NCBI GenBank assembly: GCA_031257565.1
Contig: JAIROL010000094.1
Location: 1 to 47,608 of the forward strand
Direction of reading: 5' to 3'
DNA from: Tannerella sp.
Lineage (GTDB): Bacteria > Bacteroidota > Bacteroidia > Bacteroidales > Tannerellaceae
DNA length: 47,608 nt
Numbering within the stretch: position 1 is the first letter of the stretch; the number at the start of each line of letters is the position of its first letter. Position numbers and translations under genes: made by a program. This document shows, piece after piece, positions 32,300-40,992 of this stretch. The notes below the pieces were generated by a model. The model had not been told where the DNA came from and searched no databases. It saw only the letters and a program-made list of their open reading frames with translations.

Positions 32300-33568
32300 A
32301 TGGCTTTAAAAAAATACTTATATATCTGCGTCTCTATCCTGTTTTTGGCAACGGCGACGGCGACGGCCCAGAACAGATTTCCGAAACCTGATTTTGAATC
32401 GGGATATCAATATCCGGAAATGACCTATCCGGTACCTGACGAAACATTATGGGTCGCGATAGATATTGTTTTACTGGTACTATTGATGAGTATTGTGGCC
32501 TGGACTGCGATCAGGAAGCGGACGCGCAAACCTGTTATATGGGTATCCGTCTTATCCGTAGCTTATTTCGGTTTTTTTCGTAGCGGATGCGTATGTAGTA
32601 TAGGCTCCATTCAGAATGCGTCGTTAGCGCTGGTTGATAATACTTATGTCCTGCCGTTATCGGTATTACTCTTTTTTATCCTGCCTGTCCTGTTCACCTT
32701 TCTGTTTGGCAGGGTATTTTGTGCCGGCGTATGTCCTTTCGGGGCCTTACAGGAATTGGCGAATCTGAAAAACTACAGATTATCAAAAGCCGTCGCGACC
32801 GTACTTGGTATGATACCCTGGATTTATCTGATCTTTGCGATTCTATATGCCGTAACAAGAAGCAGTTTTATCATTTGTCGTTTTGATCCGTTTATCGCAA
32901 TTTTCCGTCTGGGAGGCGATATCGGACTGATTATATTCGGCGTTTTGCTACTTGTTGCCGCAATTTTTACGGGAAGGCCATTTTGTCGTTTTATATGTCC
33001 TTACGGCGCATTGCTGAGTTTATTCTCCCGCGTATCGATATGGAAAGTAGAACTGACTCAAAAAACATGCATCAACTGCGAGCTATGTCATAACGCCTGT
33101 CCGGTGGATGCCATTAAACCGCCTTACGACAATAAAGTGAAGGAAGACCGTTTGCAGGGAGTAAAGCGGATTATCCATTATTTTGTGATCCTTCCGTTGA
33201 TGATTTTTGCCGGAGCAATTCTGATGCGTTCGGTTAGCGGCGATCTTAGCCGGGCAAACAAGGACGTCAGATTGTATGATATGGTTATGCAGCATGAAGC
33301 TGATCCCCGGGATATCCTTTCGGTAGAATTGGAAGCATTCTATGGGCAGGGGGGTACGATTGAAGGTCTTACGGAAAGATATGAAAAGGTACAGGCCGAT
33401 TTCAGACGATATACTATCATGGCAGGCGCCCTGATCGGACTTGTCATTGGTATAACCCTGATAGGTTTGTCCGTTAAACGAACACGTAAACAATACGAAA
33501 TCGATCATGCCGACTGTGTTGCCTGCGGCAGGTGTTTCAGCTATTGTCCGCAAAATATTAAATATTGA
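32300..33568 (+). CDS. NosR/NapH-like membrane iron-sulfur protein
   Basis: 422 residues. A signal-like first helix (1-23) is followed by about five to six further membrane helices (around 50-70, 75-95, 120-145, 165-190, 200-225 and 290-310). Conserved CxxxCP motifs at helix ends are CAGVCPFGALQ and CRFICPYGALL, with GCVCSIGSIQN before them, as in NosR/NapH/YccM proteins. Cytoplasmic [4Fe-4S] motifs are CINCELCHNACPVDAI (near residue 260) and a C-terminal CVACGRCFSYCP. The FMN-binding domain of full NosR is absent. A C-terminal extra helix at about 375-393 is unusual. It probably relays electrons between a quinol or cytoplasmic donor and the Tat ferredoxin. Confidence 0.88.
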   Translation: MALKKYLYICVSILFLATATATAQNRFPKPDFESGYQYPEMTYPVPDETLWVAIDIVLLVLLMSIVAWTAIRKRTRKPVIWVSVLSVAYFGFFRSGCVCSIGSIQNASLALVDNTYVLPLSVLLFFILPVLFTFLFGRVFCAGVCPFGALQELANLKNYRLSKAVATVLGMIPWIYLIFAILYAVTRSSFIICRFDPFIAIFRLGGDIGLIIFGVLLLVAAIFTGRPFCRFICPYGALLSLFSRVSIWKVELTQKTCINCELCHNACPVDAIKPPYDNKVKEDRLQGVKRIIHYFVILPLMIFAGAILMRSVSGDLSRANKDVRLYDMVMQHEADPRDILSVELEAFYGQGGTIEGLTERYEKVQADFRRYTIMAGALIGLVIGITLIGLSVKRTRKQYEIDHADCVACGRCFSYCPQNIKY

Positions 33569-33579
33569 ACTTAATCATT

Positions 33580-35382
33580 ATGAAGCGAGCCATTCTTAGA
33601 AACATAGCTATTGTATCGGCTATCTTTATCATTACATTCTCGGTTATGCTGATCGCCAATTATTTTCAGGTAAGAGGCGCTACGCCCTTGCAAACGGAGG
33701 TGATAGAGACATTAAAAGAGATAAACGACCAGAATGCCAATAACCGGGTCCTGCAGGAGCAGATACGCCAGTTGGACCTTTTGGCCCGTCGGGCATACTT
33801 TGTGCGTATGGATCATTTAATGACCGGAGTTTACATCCTGTTGGGGATGGCGGCTGTGTTCATTATCTGTACGCGTCTTTATTTTGCGCGTGAAAAAGAT
33901 ATTCCGGATAAAGAAATCGATCCGGTTGATGAATGGGCAATCAAAACGAAAGCCCGCAAGTATGTAGTTTGGGTAGCGACCGGTATCGCCGCTGTAACTT
34001 TACTTTTTGTTCTATTAAGTTCTCCGCACATGAAACCGTCCGGCCAGGCGAATAATGACGAACAAACCGAATTGGTAGCCGAGGTGCAGGAGCCTGAAGA
34101 AACAACAGGACAAATAATACCGGTCGAGGATACCGTCGAACCGGAAATACAAAGCGAAGAGGAAAATACGACCCTTAATGAAGATACGGTGAAAGCGACA
34201 GCAACGCCTGTTGAGGAAGCTATACGGCCCGAAGTATCCAAGGTTACTCATAACGCTTTCCGTGGGAATAACTCCAATGGCATTTCTTCGGCAAAAGGAT
34301 TGCCGGTGAAATGGGATTTGGATAACAAGACAAATATTGCATGGAGACAGGATATTCCCCGTAAAGGATTTAATTCTCCGGTAATCAACGGGAACAGGGT
34401 TTTCTTTTCCGGAGCAGACGAGCAGGCGCGCGAACTTTATTGCTACGATCTGACTACCGGCGAAAGGCTTTGGACGCTTGCCGCCGCTAATATATCGGGT
34501 TCTCCGTCGCAGATGCCTAAAACGACGGAAGATACAGGATTGGCCGCTTCGACTGTCGCGACGAACGGAAATCAGGTTTGCGCCATTTTTGCGACGGGAG
34601 ATATCATTTGCGCTGATATGGCAGGTAAGCAACTTTGGGCGAAAAACCTGGGCGTACCTGACAATCATTATGGATATGCATCGTCGCTCCTGATATTTGG
34701 GAATATTGTCATTGTTCAGTATGACAATCAGAATTCTCCTAAGGTGATGGCGCTGGATCTTGCAACAGGAACCGAACAGTGGAGCAAGAGCCGGAAAGAA
34801 AAAGTAACCTGGAGTTCGCCTGTTATGGCTTATATAAACAATACGCCTCAGTTGGTGTTAATGGGAAATCCGGCTATTACCGGTTATGATCCCAACAACG
34901 GCGAAGAGTTATGGCGCGTGGAATGCTTGAGCGGAGAGGTCGGCTCCAGCGCATGTAGTTCCAATGGCATTGTATTCGGCGCAAGCGAGTATTCCAGGTT
35001 AATAGCTATCGATGGAACAGACGGCAGCGTTTTATGGGAGAGTAGCGATTTTCTTCCGGAAGTATCCAGTCCGGTAGCTACAAAAGATAATCTATACCTG
35101 GCAACCAGTTATGGCGTTGTGGCAGCTTTTGATACGCAAACGGGCGAACTGCGTAAGGAACACGAACTCAATACTGAATTTTATTCTTCGCCTGTTATTG
35201 CCGAGGGTAAAATATATTTGTTCAGTAATGACGGGAAGATGCACATATTTTCGGCGAACAATGATTTTAATCTGATTAATTCATTTGATACGGGAGAAAA
35301 GACATTTGCTACGCCGGCCTTTACGGATGGTAAGATTATAGTGAGAACAGAAAAAAGTATTTATTGCGTAACGAATAATTGA
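33580..35382 (+). CDS. Polytopic membrane protein with periplasmic PQQ-like propeller, copy E
   Basis: 600 residues from the ATG at 33580; a TTG at 33565, overlapping the previous stop, would add five residues. Three transmembrane helices (about 8-26, 83-101, 128-147) place the C terminus in the periplasm if the N terminus is inside. An acidic linker of about 75 residues (VEDTVEPEIQSEEENTT) leads to a propeller from about 225 (FRGNNSNGISSAKGLP) to the end, with blades such as LYCYDLTTGERLWTL and VVAAFDTQTGELRKEH. This fused arrangement ties a propeller to the membrane next to the NapH-like protein. There is no evident cofactor motif. Confidence 0.8.
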   Translation: MKRAILRNIAIVSAIFIITFSVMLIANYFQVRGATPLQTEVIETLKEINDQNANNRVLQEQIRQLDLLARRAYFVRMDHLMTGVYILLGMAAVFIICTRLYFAREKDIPDKEIDPVDEWAIKTKARKYVVWVATGIAAVTLLFVLLSSPHMKPSGQANNDEQTELVAEVQEPEETTGQIIPVEDTVEPEIQSEEENTTLNEDTVKATATPVEEAIRPEVSKVTHNAFRGNNSNGISSAKGLPVKWDLDNKTNIAWRQDIPRKGFNSPVINGNRVFFSGADEQARELYCYDLTTGERLWTLAAANISGSPSQMPKTTEDTGLAASTVATNGNQVCAIFATGDIICADMAGKQLWAKNLGVPDNHYGYASSLLIFGNIVIVQYDNQNSPKVMALDLATGTEQWSKSRKEKVTWSSPVMAYINNTPQLVLMGNPAITGYDPNNGEELWRVECLSGEVGSSACSSNGIVFGASEYSRLIAIDGTDGSVLWESSDFLPEVSSPVATKDNLYLATSYGVVAAFDTQTGELRKEHELNTEFYSSPVIAEGKIYLFSNDGKMHIFSANNDFNLINSFDTGEKTFATPAFTDGKIIVRTEKSIYCVTNN

Positions 35383-35404
35383 AATACGGAACCTCGAATT
35401 AATT

Positions 35405-37828
35405 ATGGCATGTAATTGTGAAAATAGTATAGTCGAAACAAAAAGAGACGTAATAGACAGGGTGGATGCGATTATTGACCGGATCGGCGCCTCCCGGCAG
35501 ATGATCATTCCGCTGTTGCAGGCGTTACAGGAGGAATTCAGTTATCTCCCCTCAACTGCTATTGAAAGGGTTTATGAGCAGACGGAGATCGACCGGGCGC
35601 AACTGGTCAGCGTTTCAACGTTCTACTCCCAATTCCGGCATATCCCTTACGGAAAACACCTTATCAAGGTCTGTACCGGGACGGCCTGTCATGTGAAAGG
35701 GGCAGGAAACGTCTATGACTCTTTCCGGCGGGAACTGAAAATGGAAGAAGATCGAATCACAACTGCCGACCGGCTTTTCTCTATCGAAAAAATTGCCTGT
35801 TTGGGTTGTTGTACATTGGCGCCCGTAGTTCAGATCGATGAAAAAATATACGGACATGTACTTCCCGGAAGAGTAAATGAAGTAATTGAAGATTTTCTGG
35901 CTCAACAGGAAGAAAAAGCAAAGGAAGACACAACGAATGCCCGACGTCGGGTTGCCGGAGAAATACGCCTCGGAATGGGTTCCTGTTGTCAGGCAAGCGG
36001 TTCTTCCGATATATATGAAGAGCTGAAAACAGCCTCGAACGAACTGGGTATAGAAATCCATATCAAACCGGTAGGTTGTGTAGGCGTGTGTAATAAAGTA
36101 CCGTTGATCGACGTGGTACTTCTTGACGGAACAATTACCCGTTATCCCAATGTGAAAGCTGCAGAAATCAAAGAAATTCTGCATCATCACTTTAAACCTG
36201 CAGGCTACCTTAAACGGCTGAAAAATAATTTACTCAATCATATTGATACGTTTCATACCGACGTCACATGGAATAATGTGATATGGCAATCCGAAAATGA
36301 ACGTACAAGGGTGATTGACAGCTTCTTATCGGGACAAAAACATATCTCTACCGAAGGGTATGGTTTTCTGGCTCCCTTAAATATCGATGAATACGTCGCT
36401 CACGGCGGTTTTGATGCATTGAAGAATACGCTCGCTTCCTTTACCCGTCAGGAAGTGATTCGGACGATACTTGCCAGCGGCATCCGTGGGCGTGGCGGCG
36501 GCGGTTTTCCAACCGGAAAAAAGTGGGAGATTGTAGCGGCGGCGTCCGACAAAAAAGAAAAGTATGTGATCTGTAATGGCGACGAGGGCGATCCCGGCGC
36601 TTTTATGGATCGTATGATGCTGGAGTCGTACCCATTTCGCGTGATCGAGGGGATGATGCTCGCAGGGTATGCCGTAGGAGCCGCTAAAGGTCTATTTTAT
36701 ATCCGCGCCGAATATCCGCTGGCCGTTGTTCGTATTCGTACGGCTATTAGGCTTTGCCGTGAACGAAGTCTCATTGGCGAGAACATTGCCGGAAGCGCCT
36801 TTTCGTTTGATATCTCTATATTTGAGGGAGCCGGCGCTTTTGTCTGCGGAGAAGAGACGGCGCTGATTGCATCGATAGAAGGGGAGCGGGGATTTCCGAA
36901 GCAACGTCCGCCTTACCCCGCCGTAGAGGGGTTGAATGGTTGTCCTACGTTAGTCAATAATGTGGAAACATTAAGCCAGATCCCCTATATTATTCGGAAT
37001 GGAGCCGGTTATTACAATCAGATTGGTACTGTGGGAAGCAAAGGAACAAAGGTTTTTGCCCTGGCCGGCAAAATCCGTCACGGAGGACTGATCGAGGTAC
37101 CTATGGGTATCACCCTGAATCAGATTATAGAAGATATCGGAGGAGGCGTCGAAGGAGGGGAGAGATTGAAAGCCGTGCAGATCGGAGGTCCGTCAGGAGG
37201 GTGTATTCCGGCGCATTTATGCGATGTGCAGGTTGATTTTGACGCCTTTAACCAAATGGGCGCTATGATGGGCTCCGGCGGTCTGGTCGTATTGAGCCAA
37301 AGCGACTGTATGGTCGACGTCGCCCGTTATTTTTTGAGTTTCACTTGCGATCAGTCCTGCGGTAAATGTACCTTCTGCCGGGTAGGTATCCGCCGGATGC
37401 TCGATATATTGAATAAAATATGCAGTGGCAGCGCCGATATGACCGATATCGACAAACTGGAAGAACTGGCGCTGAATATAAAGAAATCGTCTCTTTGCGG
37501 ATTAGGTAAAACAGCTCCTAATCCGGTACTTACCACATTGAAGTATTTCCGCAATGAGTACGAAGAACATGTAAATGGTATCTGCAAAACGGGAACTTGT
37601 AAGGAGATGGTCAAGTATGCGGTAACAGATGATTGCGTCGGCTGCACCAAATGCGCCAAAGCCTGTCCGGTCAATGCAATCCCTTATACTCCGTATGAAA
37701 TACATACAATCAATGTAAACGAATGTGTACAATGCGGATTATGTATTGATGAATGTAGCTTCGATGCGATCAAAAAGATTCCTGAATTGAATACGGGATA
37801 TAAATCATTAAAAAAAATAGTTGTATGA
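35405..37828 (+). CDS. NuoE-NuoF fusion of the electron-bifurcating hydrogenase type (HydC-HydB-like)
   Basis: 807 residues in four parts. Residues 1-165 are NuoE/HydC-like with a [2Fe-2S] set (CTGTACHVKG, then CLGCCTLAP). Residues about 185-265 form a thioredoxin-like [2Fe-2S] domain (GSCCQAS, PVGCVGVCNKVP). Residues about 270-730 are NuoF: FMN/NADH site GRGGGGFPTGKKW (near 360), GDEGDPGAFMDR (near 392), FVCGEETALIASIEG, and the cluster motif CGKCTFCRVG (near 650). Residues about 740-790 add two [4Fe-4S] motifs (CVGCTKCAKACP, CVQCGLCIDEC). HydB of bifurcating [FeFe]-hydrogenases has the last three parts; fusion with HydC is the extra feature. It should oxidise or reduce NAD(P)H and exchange electrons with ferredoxins. 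No hydrogenase catalytic gene is nearby. Confidence 0.9.
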   Translation: MACNCENSIVETKRDVIDRVDAIIDRIGASRQMIIPLLQALQEEFSYLPSTAIERVYEQTEIDRAQLVSVSTFYSQFRHIPYGKHLIKVCTGTACHVKGAGNVYDSFRRELKMEEDRITTADRLFSIEKIACLGCCTLAPVVQIDEKIYGHVLPGRVNEVIEDFLAQQEEKAKEDTTNARRRVAGEIRLGMGSCCQASGSSDIYEELKTASNELGIEIHIKPVGCVGVCNKVPLIDVVLLDGTITRYPNVKAAEIKEILHHHFKPAGYLKRLKNNLLNHIDTFHTDVTWNNVIWQSENERTRVIDSFLSGQKHISTEGYGFLAPLNIDEYVAHGGFDALKNTLASFTRQEVIRTILASGIRGRGGGGFPTGKKWEIVAAASDKKEKYVICNGDEGDPGAFMDRMMLESYPFRVIEGMMLAGYAVGAAKGLFYIRAEYPLAVVRIRTAIRLCRERSLIGENIAGSAFSFDISIFEGAGAFVCGEETALIASIEGERGFPKQRPPYPAVEGLNGCPTLVNNVETLSQIPYIIRNGAGYYNQIGTVGSKGTKVFALAGKIRHGGLIEVPMGITLNQIIEDIGGGVEGGERLKAVQIGGPSGGCIPAHLCDVQVDFDAFNQMGAMMGSGGLVVLSQSDCMVDVARYFLSFTCDQSCGKCTFCRVGIRRMLDILNKICSGSADMTDIDKLEELALNIKKSSLCGLGKTAPNPVLTTLKYFRNEYEEHVNGICKTGTCKEMVKYAVTDDCVGCTKCAKACPVNAIPYTPYEIHTINVNECVQCGLCIDECSFDAIKKIPELNTGYKSLKKIVV

Positions 37829-38826
37829 AGAAAGAATGTTTGGATATTGAATTGAAGATTGGCGGTCGCCAAACTCAAACCCTTAACTTTGAGTCCCGGA
37901 TATCGAATGTTGAGACAGGAATGTTGTTTGTTCTTTTGCTATTGCTGATTTTACCTGCAGGTCATCTGAAAGCGCAGGAAAGACGGGAAAATGTCATCAC
38001 TTTCGACATAGACTTTGAATCTTTGGCTATCACATTGCTCTCCGAGGGACAAGGACAGGGTAGTATAGATATATTAGCAGGCGCTACGGAAGAGATGCTG
38101 AAGCAAACGATTCCTGACGGCGCGTTTCCTAATGCGGTTAATGCATTTTTGGTGGAAATGGGAAGTAAGACTATTCTTTTTGACGCCGGATATGGAAGAG
38201 AATTGTTTGATAATTTGGAAGCTTACGGAAAAACTGTTGCAGATATTGACGCTATTATGTTGACGCACATGCATGGCGATCATATTGGCGGTCTTTTACG
38301 TAATAATAAAAAAAGTTTTCCTGCGGCTACATTATACATTCCGAAGCCGGAATACGATTACTGGATGAGCGATGAAGCAATGCGGAAACAACCTGAGAGC
38401 CGGCGGGGCGGTTTTATCGATGCCCGCAATGTTATTGACGCTTATAAAGATAACTTGCGCCTTTTTGTTCCCGGAACGATCGATGAAACAGACGAATTGC
38501 TTCCCGGTATCCGGAGTATTGCAGCTTACGGACATACGCCCGGACATACGGGATATATGTTGGAATCAAACGGATCGAAGATTTTTATCTGGGGCGATCT
38601 GACTCATGCGATGGCTATACAGACGCTTTATCCGGAAGTAGCCGTTACCTACGATCTTGATCCTGCGCAAGCCGTAAAGTCGCGTCGGCAATTACTCGAA
38701 TATCTGTCGGAGGAAAAAATACGTATTGCCGGAATGCATATACAATTTCCTGCTATCGGCGATGTGAGGAAGAATAAGGCTAACGGATACGATTTTATAC
38801 TTATGTGCGATTGCGAAGGAAGATGA
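37825..38826 (+). CDS. Secreted metallo-beta-lactamase-fold hydrolase
   Basis: 333 residues from ATG 37825, which overlaps the previous stop (ATGA). A second start at 37921 gives a cleaner signal peptide (MLFVLLLLLILPAGHLKAQ). The 32 residues between come from DNA that resembles the operon's GAAT repeats, so a repeat insertion may have lengthened the N terminus. The zinc motif LTHMHGDHIGGL (HxHxDH) is intact, with further ligands in YGHTPGHTGYML and IWGDLTHAMA. The layout matches AidC/YtnP-like lactonases and related MBL hydrolases. The substrate is unknown; in this operon a lipid or ester intermediate in the periplasm is possible. Confidence 0.8.
   Translation: MKKECLDIELKIGGRQTQTLNFESRISNVETGMLFVLLLLLILPAGHLKAQERRENVITFDIDFESLAITLLSEGQGQGSIDILAGATEEMLKQTIPDGAFPNAVNAFLVEMGSKTILFDAGYGRELFDNLEAYGKTVADIDAIMLTHMHGDHIGGLLRNNKKSFPAATLYIPKPEYDYWMSDEAMRKQPESRRGGFIDARNVIDAYKDNLRLFVPGTIDETDELLPGIRSIAAYGHTPGHTGYMLESNGSKIFIWGDLTHAMAIQTLYPEVAVTYDLDPAQAVKSRRQLLEYLSEEKIRIAGMHIQFPAIGDVRKNKANGYDFILMCDCEGR
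37843..37920 (+). repeat. GAAT-type low-complexity tract near the 5' end of the MBL gene
   Basis: TTGGATATTGAATTGAAGATT and CCGGATATCGAATGTTGAG resemble the tract at 19083-19240. It sits between an ATGA start coupled to the upstream gene and the signal-peptide codons. Confidence 0.5.
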
Positions 38827-39800
38827 ATATCATAATAAACGATAAAAAAATAGAAGTCCTTGACGGCGAAACCATTCTTGAGGTCGCCCGGCGAGCAGGA
38901 TATAGCATACCCTCCTTATGTTATGCCAAAGGAGCCAAACATAAATCCTCCTGTATGGTCTGCGCCGTAAAAAATCAGGCAAACGGACAAATCATACCCT
39001 CATGTACGACGTCTCCTGTCGAGGGTATGAATATAGAAACAGACAGCGAAGAGGTTCGTCATATTCGTACGCTTTCCCTTGAACTGTTATTAAGCGATCA
39101 TCGTGCCGATTGTGAAGCGCCCTGTTCGATGGTATGCCCGAAAAATCTGGATGTAGAGGATATGTTGGGCTATTATGATGCAGGACAATATGAGAAAGCT
39201 TATGAACTGATAGCCGGGGCCTTCTCTCTTCCGGAAACAGGATGCGATACATGTAAAGCGCCCTGTGAAAAAGCCTGCCGCCGGGGTACGCTCGATAACG
39301 CCGTATCTATACGGAATATCATAAAAGAGATTGCAGGGATGCGGTTGGTAATGTCTCCGGAAAGGGAACGGCAAAGTCGTAAGACTGATAAAAACAAGTA
39401 TCAATCCCGTCCGGGTCGATTTACAGCCCATGAAAAGGAAAGATTAAAAGCAACAATCATCACGACGTCCCGATGCTTGCATTGCGCCTGCGCGGGAAGA
39501 GCGGATTGTAAGCTGCGGTTACATGCGACGTCCGGAGGAATAAAAAGACCGCGTTATGAAACGTCTTCGACACTGCCGGTGATGAATAAACAGCAAATCA
39601 ACAGGAACATGTGGTTCGAGCAAGCCAAATGTATCCGTTGCGGTCTGTGCGTCTACAACAGTGAGAACGGTTTCACCTTCAATGGCCGGGGTTTCGGAAT
39701 GCAGGTCATTCTGCCGGAAGAAAACCGGGGAAATGTCGGGGAAGAGCTGGCCGAACTTTGTCCTACCGGAGCGATCTATAAAGATTCAAGATTCAAATAA
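38823..39800 (+). CDS. HydA/NuoG-like iron-sulfur protein without catalytic domain
   Basis: 325 residues from ATG 38823, overlapping the previous stop by ATGA. The N-terminal [2Fe-2S] ferredoxin domain has CYAKGAKHKSSCMVC and a fourth Cys in PSCTTSPVEGM. Next comes a region like the Fe-S domain of glutamate synthase small subunit and NfnB: HRADCEAPCSMVCPKNLDVEDML, then CDTCKAPCEKACRRG. Two more Cys sets follow (CLHCACAGRADCK, CIRCGLCVYN...CPTGAI). There is no H-cluster domain and no FAD or NAD(P) fold. It most likely works with the NuoE-NuoF fusion as the electron-wiring subunit of a soluble NAD(P)H:ferredoxin complex. Confidence 0.8.
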   Translation: MNIIINDKKIEVLDGETILEVARRAGYSIPSLCYAKGAKHKSSCMVCAVKNQANGQIIPSCTTSPVEGMNIETDSEEVRHIRTLSLELLLSDHRADCEAPCSMVCPKNLDVEDMLGYYDAGQYEKAYELIAGAFSLPETGCDTCKAPCEKACRRGTLDNAVSIRNIIKEIAGMRLVMSPERERQSRKTDKNKYQSRPGRFTAHEKERLKATIITTSRCLHCACAGRADCKLRLHATSGGIKRPRYETSSTLPVMNKQQINRNMWFEQAKCIRCGLCVYNSENGFTFNGRGFGMQVILPEENRGNVGEELAELCPTGAIYKDSRFK

Positions 39801-39807
39801 AAGAATT

Positions 39808-40992
39808 ATGAAACAGATATTTACTATATTATTAACCGGCATACTGGGCGCTTGTTCCGGCAGCTCCGATATTTCCGATTCCGGTAATATGGATTGGAAA
39901 TTGTTTCGCGGCAATCCGTCCCTGAGCGGCTATACAGACGCTAAACTGCCTCAAAAACCGGCGCTTTTATGGACATACAAAGGCGACGCCCGGACGTCCT
40001 CTTCGCCTGTTGTAAACAACGGAACTTCTTACTGGTGCGATAAAAGAGGCCGAATCTGCGGTGTTGACATAAAAGGAAAACTGACTTTCGAATACGAACT
40101 GAAAACGGCTGTGGAAGCTACTCCCATGATCTATGATTCTATTCTTTATATCGGACGGATTGACGGTTTTATGACGGCCATCTCGCTTGCAAAAAGAGAT
40201 ACGGTCTGGAACTATGAAACCATGGGACAAATCTCGGCTTCTCCTAATATCATGAAATTTGCGGGACGCAAAGCAATCGTATTCGGTAGTTATGATAACA
40301 ATCTTTATTGTGTAGACGCTAAAAACGGGAAAGAATTGAACCGGTTCGAGTCCGGTTATTATCTGAACGGAGCTGCCGCGCTATGGAAAGGTCATGCGAT
40401 CTTCGGAGGGTGCGACTCCTGGGTACGCATCATCAATTGCGAAACAGGCGTCCAAACCGACTCTCTATTGCTCGAAGTTTATGTTCCCGCTTCTCCCGCT
40501 ATTATGGGCGATTACTGTTATATAGGCGATTATTCGGGTAATATTTATAAACTCATGCTGGAAAACGGCAAGATTATCAATCATAAAAAAATTGTTTCCG
40601 AAAACGGCGAGAACGATTCTTTCATTTCTGTTCCTGCTGTTTCTTGCGATGCGTTCTACTTTTTTTCCGGAGACAGACGTCTCCATGCGATAAGCCGCGT
40701 AAACGGAAAGCTGAAGTGGAAATATATGTTTAAAGGAAACGTAGGAGAAAGTTCTCCGGTAGTCTGTAACGACAAAATCATTGTCTGTACTAAAACCGGC
40801 ATTGTCTCTATCCTTGATACGGAAACCGGAAAGCTTTTATGGGAATACGATACCGGCGAGCAGATTGTCGGCTCTCCGGCTATCATCAAAAATTATTTCA
40901 TGATTCTCACGGCGAAAGGAACGTTATTATGTTTTGGAAAATATAGCTCCAGCGTTAAACCTGAAAATAGAAACCTGAAACTTGATTTATGA
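39808..40992 (+). CDS. PQQ-like beta-propeller lipoprotein, copy F
   Basis: 394 residues from ATG 39808 (MKQIFTILLTGILGACSGS); the frame stays open further upstream but the lipoprotein signal fixes this start. The lipobox LGAC predicts lipidation at Cys16. The propeller starts WKLFRGNPSLSGYTDAKLPQKP and shows blades such as ICGVDIKGKLTFEYELK, LYCVDAKNGKELNRF and VSILDTETGKLLWEYDTG. It overlaps the ABC ATPase gene by ATGA. This pairing with a LolD/YbbA-type transporter suggests that the lipoprotein is a partner of the transporter or a cargo. It is the only clearly lipidated propeller of the set. Confidence 0.85.
   Translation: MKQIFTILLTGILGACSGSSDISDSGNMDWKLFRGNPSLSGYTDAKLPQKPALLWTYKGDARTSSSPVVNNGTSYWCDKRGRICGVDIKGKLTFEYELKTAVEATPMIYDSILYIGRIDGFMTAISLAKRDTVWNYETMGQISASPNIMKFAGRKAIVFGSYDNNLYCVDAKNGKELNRFESGYYLNGAAALWKGHAIFGGCDSWVRIINCETGVQTDSLLLEVYVPASPAIMGDYCYIGDYSGNIYKLMLENGKIINHKKIVSENGENDSFISVPAVSCDAFYFFSGDRRLHAISRVNGKLKWKYMFKGNVGESSPVVCNDKIIVCTKTGIVSILDTETGKLLWEYDTGEQIVGSPAIIKNYFMILTAKGTLLCFGKYSSSVKPENRNLKLDL

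Noticed and set aside
38823..39800. Annotation as [FeFe]-hydrogenase catalytic subunit
   Set aside because: The H-cluster Cys motifs are absent and the protein ends after the ferredoxin-type domains.
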